Positions 42,501-51,033 are shown, counted from the stretch's first letter. The stretch is 64,000 bases of DNA from Phycisphaerales bacterium (GCA_009691725.1 SIAP01000006.1:1-64000), one strand, 5' to 3'. A program made the numbers and translations. Notes: a model not told the origin generated them from the letters alone.

Positions 42501-43152
42501 ACAGGAGGGAGTTCTGGTTGCCACAACGGCGATTGTGACTGTGGAATCATCTCGACGAACGCTCGTTGAAGCGCGACGCCTCGCAGTCGAACAAGATCGA
42601 ATCAAGAGCGACATCGCGGCGGTACGCGATGGGTCGGACGATGTTCGAAAGTCACTCACCTTCAGCGAAGCGACCACCCTGTCAGTTGACGCAGCAACAC
42701 GCGCAGCAGCAGATCTTCGTGGCGGAGCACCGACCGACGGAACGATTGAGTTGGAGCGCGAGGTGCTCGAAACACTCAAAGGGCTCGCCAACGCATTGAG
42801 TGAAGCGTCAAAGAAAGAAGATCATCCATTCTCAGATCCAGAGCAGCAGGCCGGCGGCGCAGGCGGCGGTGGTGGTGGAGAAGAAGAAAAGCCGCTCATT
42901 CCACCCCTGGCAGAATTAAAGGTCCTCCGCGCACTACAACAGCGAATCTACGATCGAACCAAGGCTGTCAAAGAGGCGAAACTCCCCGCAGACGCCATCA
43001 ACAGACTTTCGATTCGACAAGATTCCGTTGCAAAGATCGCAGACGCACTGCGCGAAGAAGTCGAGAAGCAGATGCGTGAGCGCGAGAGTCAGGCGGCGCC
43101 AACGATTGTTCCACCAACAAAAACACCAGACGATGGGAAGGACCCCACGTGA
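39538..43152 (+). CDS. Large DUF4175-like membrane/coiled-coil protein
   Basis: About 1204 residues from GTG 39538 (TTG 39520 is in frame). Two or three N-terminal membrane segments ('IVVGRTVMMALSVAIAMDALL', 'LRALILLGITGFGVWLI', 'SVALGLVIAVWVGFFVVSSN'). A beta-rich periplasmic region with repeated Ig-like strands follows (about 200-530), then a very long Ala/Glu/Gln/Arg-rich coiled coil (about 540-1100) and a Gly-rich break (GGAGGGGGGEEE). The layout resembles DUF4175 proteins. It could be the structural rod of the MoxR-operon complex. Its stop overlaps the next start (GTGA). Confidence 0.75.
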   Translation: MTTRNLPQEFDLVGQRRRRIRIASMSIVVGRTVMMALSVAIAMDALLRFPSPLRALILLGITGFGVWLIRGRLWPALAPPMSRVRLALLVEKNQQSASGRLASGVEFASNLDLARSPYARKVEATAISLVSPEEIAKLVTTTQLRKESVALGLVIAVWVGFFVVSSNLATTGLMRIATPWIAVEWPARTGVRSITFASHHPQQTALALRADLFRGDPTIEPVWVQLRRTVGGVTGEWEKLPLIHQGETKFERLLETDSDSIEFQFLTRDVATTTQRIEFVDAPTLASVIAIVTPPQYANTIEQQRFDLGRATHNQGRIPTPVLQESTVVFEMTPTSSIETPTSAAERKAWIQSTFQWTARGVGDGGITEPQFGFTEQAGVWTLVWSADQSRTLMIRLVDQHGVSNVEEIQCTVDVTNDRAPEAFVVEPSADETVLPTAKIPLRGEARDDVGLQRIALEATRAEWQSTLTEIDAAGVREMELSTLFEISTTEAMPGDLIEVTLVAHDALPAEAGVQRMTRSPPRRFRVLTAAQFEDEARNILMAIRQGALRLHERQGVVMDRNDAPAAQVRPQTEISERIAALRTLSTSLSTKLDRNQIVDDATRGLLDAVDDIVQTAHDQSESARDKLQAYTQFQAETLGAKDGLGETDNRSDDETRQTSATNATEQLADAKQAQGEVREELNDLATLLDRDKDAWMATQKLERVAEAIAQADAERARSKSTDHGETIGRSRDELSAQETAMLDHAAQTAKSAAQAAREALEELKSRAASVQQDDPSRSAHLMEAANRGDRESLSARLDQAEQATRENHMDQAEQASAAAMKTVQMMIEDLADDEKSRTESLRRKLASLADAIEQLVSEARSTEDLGLALLTENSEVIAEASPNVSRLAAQLSLNASGVADDGRAAGPSAQRVVRLLDRGAQAEGRAAGAFVTAIPDVANGHESLVRGSALFREALAVVREQEQKNEEQARMQRARELAQTYQALWERQEGVLVATTAIVTVESSRRTLVEARRLAVEQDRIKSDIAAVRDGSDDVRKSLTFSEATTLSVDAATRAAADLRGGAPTDGTIELEREVLETLKGLANALSEASKKEDHPFSDPEQQAGGAGGGGGGEEEKPLIPPLAELKVLRALQQRIYDRTKAVKEAKLPADAINRLSIRQDSVAKIADALREEVEKQMRERESQAAPTIVPPTKTPDDGKDPT

Positions 43153-43937
43153 CACAACAGACATCAACAGCCATTCTTCTCTGCGCACTCATCCAGTGGA
43201 ATGTGTTCGCGCAGGCACCAGGCGAGGTGATTCCAAAGACAGATCAACCGTCGACCCCCCCAGCGACCGCCCCAGCGACCCCACCAGAAAAGTCGCTCGA
43301 CGAACTGCTCGGAATTGGTTCTGGTGATAGTGCGAAGACCAACAACGAGAATGAGCGGTCGCAGAAGGCGGAACTCACAAGGATCTTGAGCGACAAAGAG
43401 GCACAGAACACCCTGCAGGTCACCGTGAATGAGATGCGACGAAGCGCCGAACTGCTTGGCGAGAGCGAGACCGGCATCGCAGTCCAGCGCATTCAGGAGG
43501 ACATCCTTGCGAGACTCGATGCGCTGATTCAGTCCGCACAATCTCAACAACAGCAGTCCTCATCGAGCTCATCATCATCATCGTCTTCGAGTGGTGATTC
43601 AAAGGCATCAGGAAAGTCAAAGGGCCAGAGCGGGAAACCAGATGGGTCGTCATCAGAACAACAGCGCCGCGAAGAGGCTCGCAAGCGCGCGGAGCAGGCT
43701 GCGAGGAAGGACGAGGCTGGTCAATCCCAACCGACTGGAGATGGAGCGAGCGAAGTGCCGCCCGCAACCGAAGTTGTTGAGGGTGGCGTGATCAACGAAT
43801 CCGATGAGGAGTGGGGCAGTCTTCCTCAACGAACACGAGAGGTCCTTCGCCAAGGAGTTCGAGAAAAGATGTCATCCGTGTACCGTCGATGGACAGAGGC
43901 CTACTACAGACGGATTGCAGAAGAGTCCAAGCCATGA
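43149..43937 (+). CDS. Exported protein with poly-Ser linker
   Basis: 262 residues, GTG start. Signal peptide 'MTQQTSTAILLCALIQWNVFAQA', Pro/Thr linker with a PPAT repeat, a helical part 'LTRILSDKEAQNTLQVTVNEMRRSAELLGESETGIAVQRIQEDILARLDALIQSAQ', then Gln/Ser homopolymers (about 12 consecutive Ser) and a charged linker. The C-terminal helix 'SLPQRTREVLRQGVREKMSSVYRRWTEAYYRRIAEE' resembles the end of such proteins in planctomycete MoxR operons. Tightly coupled on both sides by 4-bp overlaps. Function unknown. Confidence 0.7.
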   Translation: MTQQTSTAILLCALIQWNVFAQAPGEVIPKTDQPSTPPATAPATPPEKSLDELLGIGSGDSAKTNNENERSQKAELTRILSDKEAQNTLQVTVNEMRRSAELLGESETGIAVQRIQEDILARLDALIQSAQSQQQQSSSSSSSSSSSSGDSKASGKSKGQSGKPDGSSSEQQRREEARKRAEQAARKDEAGQSQPTGDGASEVPPATEVVEGGVINESDEEWGSLPQRTREVLRQGVREKMSSVYRRWTEAYYRRIAEESKP

Positions 43938-45121
43938 GAATGACGATCAACATCATCACATCTGTTGTGGCATTGGTCGTGGCGCTGGCTGTCGCGGTGA
44001 ACGCACCAGCGGGGGCGCAGGCTGTCGCGGGGGAACAGACCGCTCCCCCACCAGTCACTCCCGCGACGACTCCATCCACTCCGGCATCCACTCCGGCGTC
44101 AAGTCCACCAACCACAGGCGAAGGTGCGCCATCCATCACAGTCAAACCATTCCAAACTGGCGCAGAGAACAAGCCCGCGAAAGACGAGATCACAGAGAGC
44201 CTTTCACGGAGTGTTGAACACGCGTTGGTCTATCTCGCATCGACACAAAACGAAGATGGATCATTTGGCCGTGGTCGGTATGGAAGACATGTCGGCATCG
44301 CGGCGCTATGCGGATTAGCGTTCATGGCCGACGGCAATCTTCCAAGTCGTGGTCGGTATGGAGAGCATGTGAGTCGTACGCTTGACTATGTGCTCTCGAA
44401 TACCTCCGAGAGCGGATTGCTCGCAGCCGAAAGCACCACCGGACCGATGTACGGTCACGGCTTCGCCACACTCTTTCTCGGCGAGGTCTACGGAATGAAT
44501 CCAGACGATTCGCGTGTTCGCGATGTTCTCGTGCGCGCCATCGATCTCATTCTCAACAGCCAAAACGACGAGGGTGGGTGGCGATACAACCCAGTTCCAT
44601 ATGACGCCGATGTCTCAGTGACGATTTGCGAGGTGATGGCGCTTCGAAGCGCACGCAATGCCGGTATCAAGATTCCCAAAGAGACGATCGATCGCGCAGT
44701 GCGATATGTGCGAGATTGCCAGAACGCTGATGGAGGGTTTCGATACATGAGGCAACCCGGCACAAGTGCGTGGCCACGAACCGCCGCGGGAGTCGCAAGC
44801 CTGTTCTATGCGGGCGTGTATGAGGATGACTCGATTGAGCGAGGGTTGGAGTACCTGCTCGCCAATGCTGGCGCAGCAGGCGCTGGCCCACAGTTGCAAG
44901 CACACTATTTTTATGGTCAGTACTACGCAACGCAGACCATGTATCTCGCCGGCGGAGCGCGATGGGACGAGTGGTGGTCGCGTGTGCGCGAAGAGTTGAT
45001 CGCGATGCAAACCGACGATGGTTCGTGGGTCGATCATCAGGCTGGGAATGCGTATGCCACCGCAATGGCACTCATCGTTCTCCAGATGCCAAACAGATAT
45101 CTCCCAATTTTTCAACGGTGA
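43934..45121 (+). CDS. Exported alpha/alpha-barrel protein, terpene cyclase/prenyltransferase fold
   Basis: 395 residues from ATG 43934. Signal peptide (IITSVVALVVALAVAVNAPAGAQA), Thr/Pro/Ser linker, then repeats of the prenyltransferase/squalene-cyclase type: 'ALVYLASTQNEDGSFG', 'TLDYVLSNTSESGL', 'AIDLILNSQNDEGGWRY', 'AVRYVRDCQNADGGFRY', 'GLEYLLANAG', 'ELIAMQTDDGSWVD'. The DxDD motif of squalene-hopene cyclase is not seen, so a binding rather than a cyclase role is likely. Such proteins are found with MoxR operons in planctomycetes. Confidence 0.78.
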   Translation: MRMTINIITSVVALVVALAVAVNAPAGAQAVAGEQTAPPPVTPATTPSTPASTPASSPPTTGEGAPSITVKPFQTGAENKPAKDEITESLSRSVEHALVYLASTQNEDGSFGRGRYGRHVGIAALCGLAFMADGNLPSRGRYGEHVSRTLDYVLSNTSESGLLAAESTTGPMYGHGFATLFLGEVYGMNPDDSRVRDVLVRAIDLILNSQNDEGGWRYNPVPYDADVSVTICEVMALRSARNAGIKIPKETIDRAVRYVRDCQNADGGFRYMRQPGTSAWPRTAAGVASLFYAGVYEDDSIERGLEYLLANAGAAGAGPQLQAHYFYGQYYATQTMYLAGGARWDEWWSRVREELIAMQTDDGSWVDHQAGNAYATAMALIVLQMPNRYLPIFQR

Positions 45122-45136
45122 AGTGCGAGTGAACAC

Positions 45137-46297
45137 ATGATGATTGCACTGACGCTTGGAATACTCTTCTCTGTGTCGCAGGAGTCGACCGTTCGCGAGG
45201 CCCTCAGCGTCCGTGTTCTCAACTCGCGGGGTGAGTGGGTGCGTGGGTCGACCGATGACCGCGGAATCATTCGCGCAGAGGATGGAGCCGATCTCACCGC
45301 GACAACACTGGCATGGATTCCATTGGTGAACGATTCATTCGCTCGGGTTCGTCCACCATTTTCATTCGTGCGCGTAAATGATGGTCAGATCATCGTCGGA
45401 TCGTTTGGCGGATTTCACGACGGAGATGGTGGCTCGGTCGTGCGATGGAAGCATCCCGGGCTGGGGTTGGTGGATCTGCCGATCGACCACGCATCACTTG
45501 TCCAACTTCAGCCGATGGCTCATCCACCACTCGCCAGCGAGTCAGATGAGATTGTGCTCCGCAACGGTGACCGTATTCAAGGGTTCATCGAGGGGTTTGC
45601 AGATTCGATCACCATCGAGTCTTCTGGCACGAGGCACGAAGTTCCGATTGATCGAATTGCGGGGATTGCGTTGGTGTCGATTGCGCCGGAGCGAGGCGCG
45701 GTGCGTGTGTGGCTCGCTGACGGATCTGTCGTTGATGGAAGTTCGATCTATGGCGGACCAGTTGGATCATTCGCGCTGGCTGGAGTGAAAATCGTGTCAG
45801 CGCGTCCGATCATCGCGCTCCCCGAAGAGGAGATTCTGTGTGTGGTTCGATCTCCCACACGAATCTTCCCACTCTCCTCACTGTCGCCCACGGTGGGCGC
45901 TCCAACAAGCCCAGCACTCCCCCGCGCCGAATACTCGCATCCGAAAATCGTCAGTGGTGATGCGCCGTTCAGTGCGCCGTTGGGCGCCTGCGCAATCGAG
46001 ATCAGGGGGCCGGTAAGGCTCATCTACGAAGTCCCCCAAAGCTTCTCCATTTTCAGCGCGCTCGTCGAAGTTCCAGTGACGCTGCGGCAGTGGACCGACT
46101 GCACTCTGGTCATTCGTCAGCATGGTCGTGAACTCGCGCGTTATGCGATGAATGCGAAGCAGAGCAAGATTCAGTTGACCGTCGCGATCCAATCTGGACC
46201 ACTCGAAATCGAGATCGAAGAGGGTGGCGGTGGTCCCATCGGCGACACGCTCATCTTGCGTCGTGCGATCGTGGTCGCCGGTGACAGTCAAGGGTGA
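45137..46297 (+). CDS. Exported protein of unknown function
   Basis: 386 residues from ATG 45137, 15 bp after the previous stop. A short signal sequence (MMIALTLGILFSVSQES) is followed by beta-rich domains. 'EIVLRNGDRIQGFIEGFADSITIESSGTRHEVPIDRIAGIAL' looks like an Sm/SH3-type strand repeat found in planctomycete exported proteins. The C-terminal half ('CAIEIRGPVRLIYEVPQSFSIFSALVEVP...GGGPIGDTLILRRAIVV') has a jelly-roll, NPCBM-like look. Last gene of the MoxR operon. Its final 420 bp lie antisense to the 3' end of comEC. Confidence 0.7.
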   Translation: MMIALTLGILFSVSQESTVREALSVRVLNSRGEWVRGSTDDRGIIRAEDGADLTATTLAWIPLVNDSFARVRPPFSFVRVNDGQIIVGSFGGFHDGDGGSVVRWKHPGLGLVDLPIDHASLVQLQPMAHPPLASESDEIVLRNGDRIQGFIEGFADSITIESSGTRHEVPIDRIAGIALVSIAPERGAVRVWLADGSVVDGSSIYGGPVGSFALAGVKIVSARPIIALPEEEILCVVRSPTRIFPLSSLSPTVGAPTSPALPRAEYSHPKIVSGDAPFSAPLGACAIEIRGPVRLIYEVPQSFSIFSALVEVPVTLRQWTDCTLVIRQHGRELARYAMNAKQSKIQLTVAIQSGPLEIEIEEGGGGPIGDTLILRRAIVVAGDSQG

Positions 46298-48844
46298 CGG
46301 CGTATCTGTCACCTGATCCGCATCGACAGCTCCGCCTGCGCGATCTTCGAGCGGATTGGGTAGTTCCACAAGGATGTTTGTGTCGCTCCAGAGATATCGA
46401 TCTCCAATCCACCGACCAAGCGCGATACGACCATCATGTTTCCACGCGACCGCGCAGGCATGATCGTGCGCGGTGACAAGTCGATGTGAGTCCGCCAAGA
46501 GTTCTCCCCACTTGTCCTTGCGGAGACGCGCAGCGCCAGTTGATTGAAGCACAATCGGACTGGCGATTCGCTCTGCAAGCGCCGCTGACTCAGGACGAAA
46601 ACTTCCATGATGAGGCAATTCCAAGACCACCACGCCGCGCAGCTCAGCCGCTCGTGACGGATGCAACACCGCTTGACACGCTTCGCGCGCCGCATCACCA
46701 CACAACACAATTGCGAAGGCGCCGTCGGTGACGCGAATCACAAGGCTTCCATCATTGGAGTCAGCAAACGAGCCGTCGCGCGGCGGATGGATGACGGTCC
46801 AGTTCATGGATCCAAACGAAAGTGCGTCACCAACACCAACCGTCTCGAGGGTCGCGCCAGCATCCCTCGCCGAGTGGAGTGCAGCCTCTGCGGACCCTCC
46901 TTGCTCGCGAGCCCACCGGACGAATTGTGTTGTGGTCATCAGGCGACGCACATCGAATGCGCGGATCACCTCTGGAACTGCGCCGTAGTGATCAAGATTT
47001 GGATGTGACACGACGATCGCGGCAATCGTCTTGACTCCAAGTGCGCGCAGCGCAGGCACAACGATTTGGGAGCCAACCGCGGCGGATCCAAGACTTCCAC
47101 AATCAAAGAGCACAGCGCAATCGCCAGATCGAATCAGATGACACGACCCATTTCCGACATCGATCATGTCCATACGAAGCCTCCACTGAACATCATCGTG
47201 GATCACGCGAACACCGGACTGTGGATCGATCGCCGTTGGAAGTGTCGAACACCAGCGCGTGACAACCAGCACGGCGCGGGCGTTCCAGATGGCAACACCC
47301 CCCACCACATCCGCAACCGGTGCGCAGAGTGGCTCAAGCACCAGCGTCGCATTGCCGAGCACCACCATCGATGCGAAGAGTGGCGACAACAGGATGGTGC
47401 ATGGAACACAGAGCACTTGGACGACGCCGAAGTGCCACGCCACAATTGGTGCGGCGGCAATCCATGCGCCCACAGCAGCTGAGATCGGATCGAAGACTCT
47501 TCGAATCACGACGGAGGCGATGCCATCTCCAGGGGTGATCCGCAAGCACAGATCAGCGAGCGGGAGTGCGAGGTATCGCAGTCCAAAGATCGCGCCGAAA
47601 CTCAACTGAAATCCTGGCTCGGATGGAGCCACTGGATCCACAGCAACGATGACGATGGCCGAGAATCCCATGATCGAACCAAAAGGGACCGATCGACCAA
47701 GCGAAAGTGCGAGTGCTGCAGAGCCACCCATGAGTGCGGCGCGGAGAGAGGAGACCTCCGACTCGATCGAACCAACAAAGAGCAGAGCGAGGGCGATGAG
47801 GGCGACGCCACCAACGCGTGGAGCACACCCAGTTCGTCGAACGAGCCAGAGTGCACACGCGGCGAGGATTCCAAAGTTGAAGCCAGAAATTGCCACCAGA
47901 TGCTGAAGACCACACGCAGCGAACGCCTTTGATGCGCTTCGAAGTCCTGGCCACACAGCGCCAGTCGTTGACGCGGCGATCAACGCGGTTGCGTCCAAGT
48001 GTGGATCGCGACCGATCGATTCGTGAAGTGCGCGGTCAACGCGAGCCCTCCAACGCGAAAGGAGTGCTTCGACCGTGGCAGGAGCATCATCGACAACTTC
48101 AATGAGTTGCGGACTTGCAATCGAAATCACTCCCGTGATCGATCGACTGCGACTCCACCGAATCGAATCAAATCCACCGGGATTGTTTGGCGGATCAAAT
48201 CCGCGCAACCAACCACGCACGAGTACTCGCTGCCCAGAGGCGCAACCCGCACTCGATCCCGCCACGATCACCCGAATAGTGGAGTGGTGCGTGAACCGAT
48301 GGCCACTCGCATCCAAGAGCGATTCAACAGCGAGGTTGAATCGAACAGTTGGTGAGCGCGGCACAAATCGTGCGAGTGTGTCCTCCTCGAGTGCGCCGCA
48401 GGCGATCAATGCATCGCGACTGGAATACTCATCATTGCGTGGTGTCGAGACAACCACTCCATCAATCCACGCGAGTCGCTCTGGGGATCCCACTTCGGTG
48501 CCAAGAGATGCGAGTGTTGTGTGCCACTGGAGATCAAAGATCGCCACGCGGAGCGCGCCAATTGCCACCGCGCCAATCAGCAGACACGCGATGGCGCCCC
48601 GTGACCACCGCCGCCACGCCAGCGCGGTTCCGTGCGCGGCGATGACGACCGTGATCGATGCGGCGACGATTGCGAGTCGACTCCGCTCATCCAGAGTTGC
48701 GTGCGATGTCCAGACGCCTGTTCCTGCTGCGCCAGCAACCATCGCACACGCGATCCATGGCACGAATGCCCTTCGCCCCTCCGGTCGAGAGGCCAGCCGA
48801 GAAACCAGCCGCGAAGCCCTAGAACCGCTCGTCCTGCGCGGCAT
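45878..48844 (-). CDS. comEC: ComEC/Rec2 competence protein
   Basis: 988 residues from ATG 48844. N-terminal membrane helices; DUF4131-like part; competence domain with 'AFAACGLQHLVAISGFNFGILAACALWLV' (the HLLAISG motif as HLVAISG) and many helices. A C-terminal metallo-beta-lactamase domain follows ('RMDMIDVGNGSCHLIRSGDCAVLFDCGS', 'IVVSHPNLDHYGAVPEVIRAF', 'VVVLELPHHGSF'). It forms the inner-membrane channel for DNA uptake. About 140 residues after the MBL domain have no family match and lie antisense to the upstream operon's last gene. Confidence 0.9.
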   Translation of the reverse strand: MPRRTSGSRASRLVSRLASRPEGRRAFVPWIACAMVAGAAGTGVWTSHATLDERSRLAIVAASITVVIAAHGTALAWRRWSRGAIACLLIGAVAIGALRVAIFDLQWHTTLASLGTEVGSPERLAWIDGVVVSTPRNDEYSSRDALIACGALEEDTLARFVPRSPTVRFNLAVESLLDASGHRFTHHSTIRVIVAGSSAGCASGQRVLVRGWLRGFDPPNNPGGFDSIRWSRSRSITGVISIASPQLIEVVDDAPATVEALLSRWRARVDRALHESIGRDPHLDATALIAASTTGAVWPGLRSASKAFAACGLQHLVAISGFNFGILAACALWLVRRTGCAPRVGGVALIALALLFVGSIESEVSSLRAALMGGSAALALSLGRSVPFGSIMGFSAIVIVAVDPVAPSEPGFQLSFGAIFGLRYLALPLADLCLRITPGDGIASVVIRRVFDPISAAVGAWIAAAPIVAWHFGVVQVLCVPCTILLSPLFASMVVLGNATLVLEPLCAPVADVVGGVAIWNARAVLVVTRWCSTLPTAIDPQSGVRVIHDDVQWRLRMDMIDVGNGSCHLIRSGDCAVLFDCGSLGSAAVGSQIVVPALRALGVKTIAAIVVSHPNLDHYGAVPEVIRAFDVRRLMTTTQFVRWAREQGGSAEAALHSARDAGATLETVGVGDALSFGSMNWTVIHPPRDGSFADSNDGSLVIRVTDGAFAIVLCGDAAREACQAVLHPSRAAELRGVVVLELPHHGSFRPESAALAERIASPIVLQSTGAARLRKDKWGELLADSHRLVTAHDHACAVAWKHDGRIALGRWIGDRYLWSDTNILVELPNPLEDRAGGAVDADQVTDTPSPLTVTGDHDRTTQDERVADGTTATLFDLDFEWSRLDRDGQLNLALLRIHRITREFTTMLTNDQSAVGPLPQRHWNFDERAENGEALGDFVDEPYRPPDLDCAGAQRRTERRITTDDFRMRVFGAGECWACWSAHRGRQ

Positions 48845-48895
48845 GTTTGGACACTAAGTGCCCGCGCGGATCATTCCAAAAACGAGCCCATTTTT

Positions 48896-48925
48896 CTTGA
48901 CGACTCGCCTCTTGACGACTCGCAC
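48896..48925. repeat. 15-bp direct repeat in the mscS-comEC gap
   Basis: cttgacgactcgcct is followed at once by cttgacgactcgcac in the 116-bp gap between mscS and comEC (both minus). Nothing else is seen there apart from the inverted repeat at 48930-48962. Confidence 0.75.
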
Positions 48926-48929
48926 TGAC

Positions 48930-48962
48930 GAATCTGTGGCGGGATGATTCGCTCGCAGATTC
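48930..48962 (-). terminator. Inverted repeat GAATCTG...CAGATTC at the mscS 3' end
   Basis: Perfect 7-bp arms at 48930-48936 and 48956-48962 with a 19-nt loop overlap the mscS stop. It could be an attenuator between mscS and comEC. No T-run follows, so confidence is low. Confidence 0.3.
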
Positions 48963-49887
48963 AGCGAGGCGCAGCGCCGGGATCAATCCACGGCGCCGCA
49001 ATCCCAATTCCAGCGCGATCGAGGGCGGATTTCACCTCACGCACCAACGCCTGCCGCACTGCGAGGTAGTCCGAATTCTTGCACCAGACACGCGCCTGCC
49101 ACTCCACACCTTGCGCCCCAAGTTCCATCAAGCCGATGTCTGGATCATCCGCAACGCGTCCCGCAGTCGCGATCGCCGCACCCATGAGCGCACTCCGAGT
49201 GGCATCGATGTCTGCACGATAGTCCACGCGCACATTCACATCCGCGCGGCGGATGGCGTGTGTGCTGGTGTTCGTAATCACAGATCCGAAGATGGAACTG
49301 TTTGGAACGAAGATGCGCCTTCGGTCGGCTGTGTCGAGTGTGGTCGAAAAGAGATCAATCTCATCAACCACACCACTCTGCCCCGCAACCGTGATCGCAT
49401 CGCCGATCTTGTATGGACGAAAGACCATCAGCATGACTCCGGCCGCGAAATTTGACAGTGTGCTCTGGAACGCGAGTCCAATGGCAAGCCCGACGGTTCC
49501 TAAAACCACCGCGAAACTCGCCGTGTCGACTCCGCATTGGTTGAGGATCAAGATTCCAGCAATCAGCAGGATCGTCCAGTGCACCAGTTTCGAGCAGAAG
49601 TGGGCGAGCGTGGCATCGACTCCGCCGCGATCACAGGATGATCGGATCAACTGCCCCAACCACTTCGACGCCAAGAATGCGACGGCGACAACGGCAAGGA
49701 CGCCGACCATACGGCCGCCGTAGGTGCCGACAAACATCAACGCGTCATCGCCAAGGGATCCGGTCGAGATGGTGGACCCCATTGCGTCGACCGCCGCGCT
49801 AATCGGCGCACTAGCTGTCGCACCAACGGGCGCACTCGGTGTCGCATCAACCGATGTGACAATCAATAGTGGATAGTGGCTCTTCAT
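48961..49887 (-). CDS. mscS: Small-conductance mechanosensitive channel (MscS family)
   Basis: 308 residues. TM helices 'MVGVLAVVAVAFLASKWLG' and 'LVHWTILLIAGILILNQCG', and the pore helix 'SFAVVLGTVGLAIGLAFQSTLSNFAAGVMLMVFRPYKIGDAI' with the Ala/Gly packing of MscS TM3. Then the beta-domain ('GVVDEIDLFSTTLDTADRRRIFVPNSSIFGSVITN') and the C-terminal alpha/beta part. It opens under membrane tension and releases osmolytes. The first 45 residues are an Ala/Ser/Pro-rich periplasmic segment. It follows trpD by 16 bp. Confidence 0.92.
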   Translation of the reverse strand: MKSHYPLLIVTSVDATPSAPVGATASAPISAAVDAMGSTISTGSLGDDALMFVGTYGGRMVGVLAVVAVAFLASKWLGQLIRSSCDRGGVDATLAHFCSKLVHWTILLIAGILILNQCGVDTASFAVVLGTVGLAIGLAFQSTLSNFAAGVMLMVFRPYKIGDAITVAGQSGVVDEIDLFSTTLDTADRRRIFVPNSSIFGSVITNTSTHAIRRADVNVRVDYRADIDATRSALMGAAIATAGRVADDPDIGLMELGAQGVEWQARVWCKNSDYLAVRQALVREVKSALDRAGIGIAAPWIDPGAAPR

Positions 49888-49903
49888 GCGTGCGGAAAAC
49901 TTA

Positions 49904-51010
49904 TCACACGGATCGACCTTGCGACACTCGGATCAGTCCGTCGAGTGTTGCGCGGCTCTTTCCGCACGCCAGCGTGGTGCGAGCCAGTTCGACTCCTCCT
50001 CGCAGCGTGTCTGCGCTGCCACCAGCCCACAGCGCCGCGCCAGCATTGGCGAGTGTGAAGTCTCGTGCGGCAATGGGTGCTCGGTTTTCAAGGACTGCAA
50101 TAAACAAATCTGCAGCATCCTGCACACTGTCAGCAGCGACCGAAAGAGGATTGACGCGTGTGACACCGAGCATTTCAGGCGTCACCTCGAAGACTCGCAT
50201 CGTTCCACCTCGCGAATCCAGCGGCGCGTCATTCGCAACCTCCGCGAGCAGGGTTGCAGCACCCGTGGAGATCTCGTCGAGTCCATCGAAACTGTGATAG
50301 ACCAAGGCGCGGATGGCGCCAAGTTCTCGCAGCACTTGGGCGAGAATCGGCACAAAGCCCCGGTCGTAAACACCAATCGCCTGTCGCCGAGCCCGTGCGG
50401 GATTTGTCAGCGGACCAAGGAGGTTGAAGATGGTCGGAAACCCAAGCGCCTTTCGTGTTGGCATCACATGCTTCGCTGCGGGATGGTGCCGTGGCGCGAA
50501 ACAGAATGCGACACCGACCTCCTCGAGGCAGCGCCGTTGAATCTCGACGTGGGCATCCACATCGACGCCGAGCTGCATGAGCACTTCCGCAGAGCCACGA
50601 CCCGTGCGCGAGCGGTTGCCATGTTTCGCCACTGGCACTCCAGCTGATGCCGCGACAATTGCGGCGAGCGTGCTGACATTGAATGACTTGGGCGCGCCAC
50701 CAGTGCCAGCAGTGTCAAGGATGCGCGCCGTGTCGATGGTTGTGGGAAGCGCGGTCGCGCGCTCACGCATCACAGTTGCGGCACCCACAAGTTCGTCGAC
50801 GGTTGGGAGTCGCCGAGCCAAGAGCGCGAGAAACGCACCAAGTTCTGCCTCATGCGCAGATCCAGTCATGATTTCGGTGAATGCCGCACGCGATTGGTCG
50901 ACGGTCAGCGTGTGACCGCGAATGAGCAGCTTCAGAAACGGGGTGAGATCACCAGGTCGGTCAATTCGTGCGAACTCGCTTGGCGTCAAGTTGGGGAGTG
51001 GCGCTTCCAT
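49904..51010 (-). CDS. trpD: Anthranilate phosphoribosyltransferase
   Basis: 368 residues. PRPP and anthranilate sites: 'DTAGTGGAPKSFNVSTLAAIVAASAGVPVAKHGNRSRTGRGSAEVLMQLGVD' and 'FAPRHHPAAKHVMPTRKALGFPTIFNLLGPLTNPA', then 'HSFDGLDEISTGAATLLAEV' and 'NAGAALWAGG'. It makes phosphoribosyl-anthranilate in tryptophan synthesis. No other trp gene is present. It is divergent from lgt with 23 bp between starts. The 'KSFNVST' and 'HGNRS' motifs are intact, so activity is expected. Confidence 0.93.
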   Translation of the reverse strand: MEAPLPNLTPSEFARIDRPGDLTPFLKLLIRGHTLTVDQSRAAFTEIMTGSAHEAELGAFLALLARRLPTVDELVGAATVMRERATALPTTIDTARILDTAGTGGAPKSFNVSTLAAIVAASAGVPVAKHGNRSRTGRGSAEVLMQLGVDVDAHVEIQRRCLEEVGVAFCFAPRHHPAAKHVMPTRKALGFPTIFNLLGPLTNPARARRQAIGVYDRGFVPILAQVLRELGAIRALVYHSFDGLDEISTGAATLLAEVANDAPLDSRGGTMRVFEVTPEMLGVTRVNPLSVAADSVQDAADLFIAVLENRAPIAARDFTLANAGAALWAGGSADTLRGGVELARTTLACGKSRATLDGLIRVSQGRSV

Positions 51011-51033
51011 GCCAAGTCGAGGATGCTACGCAG

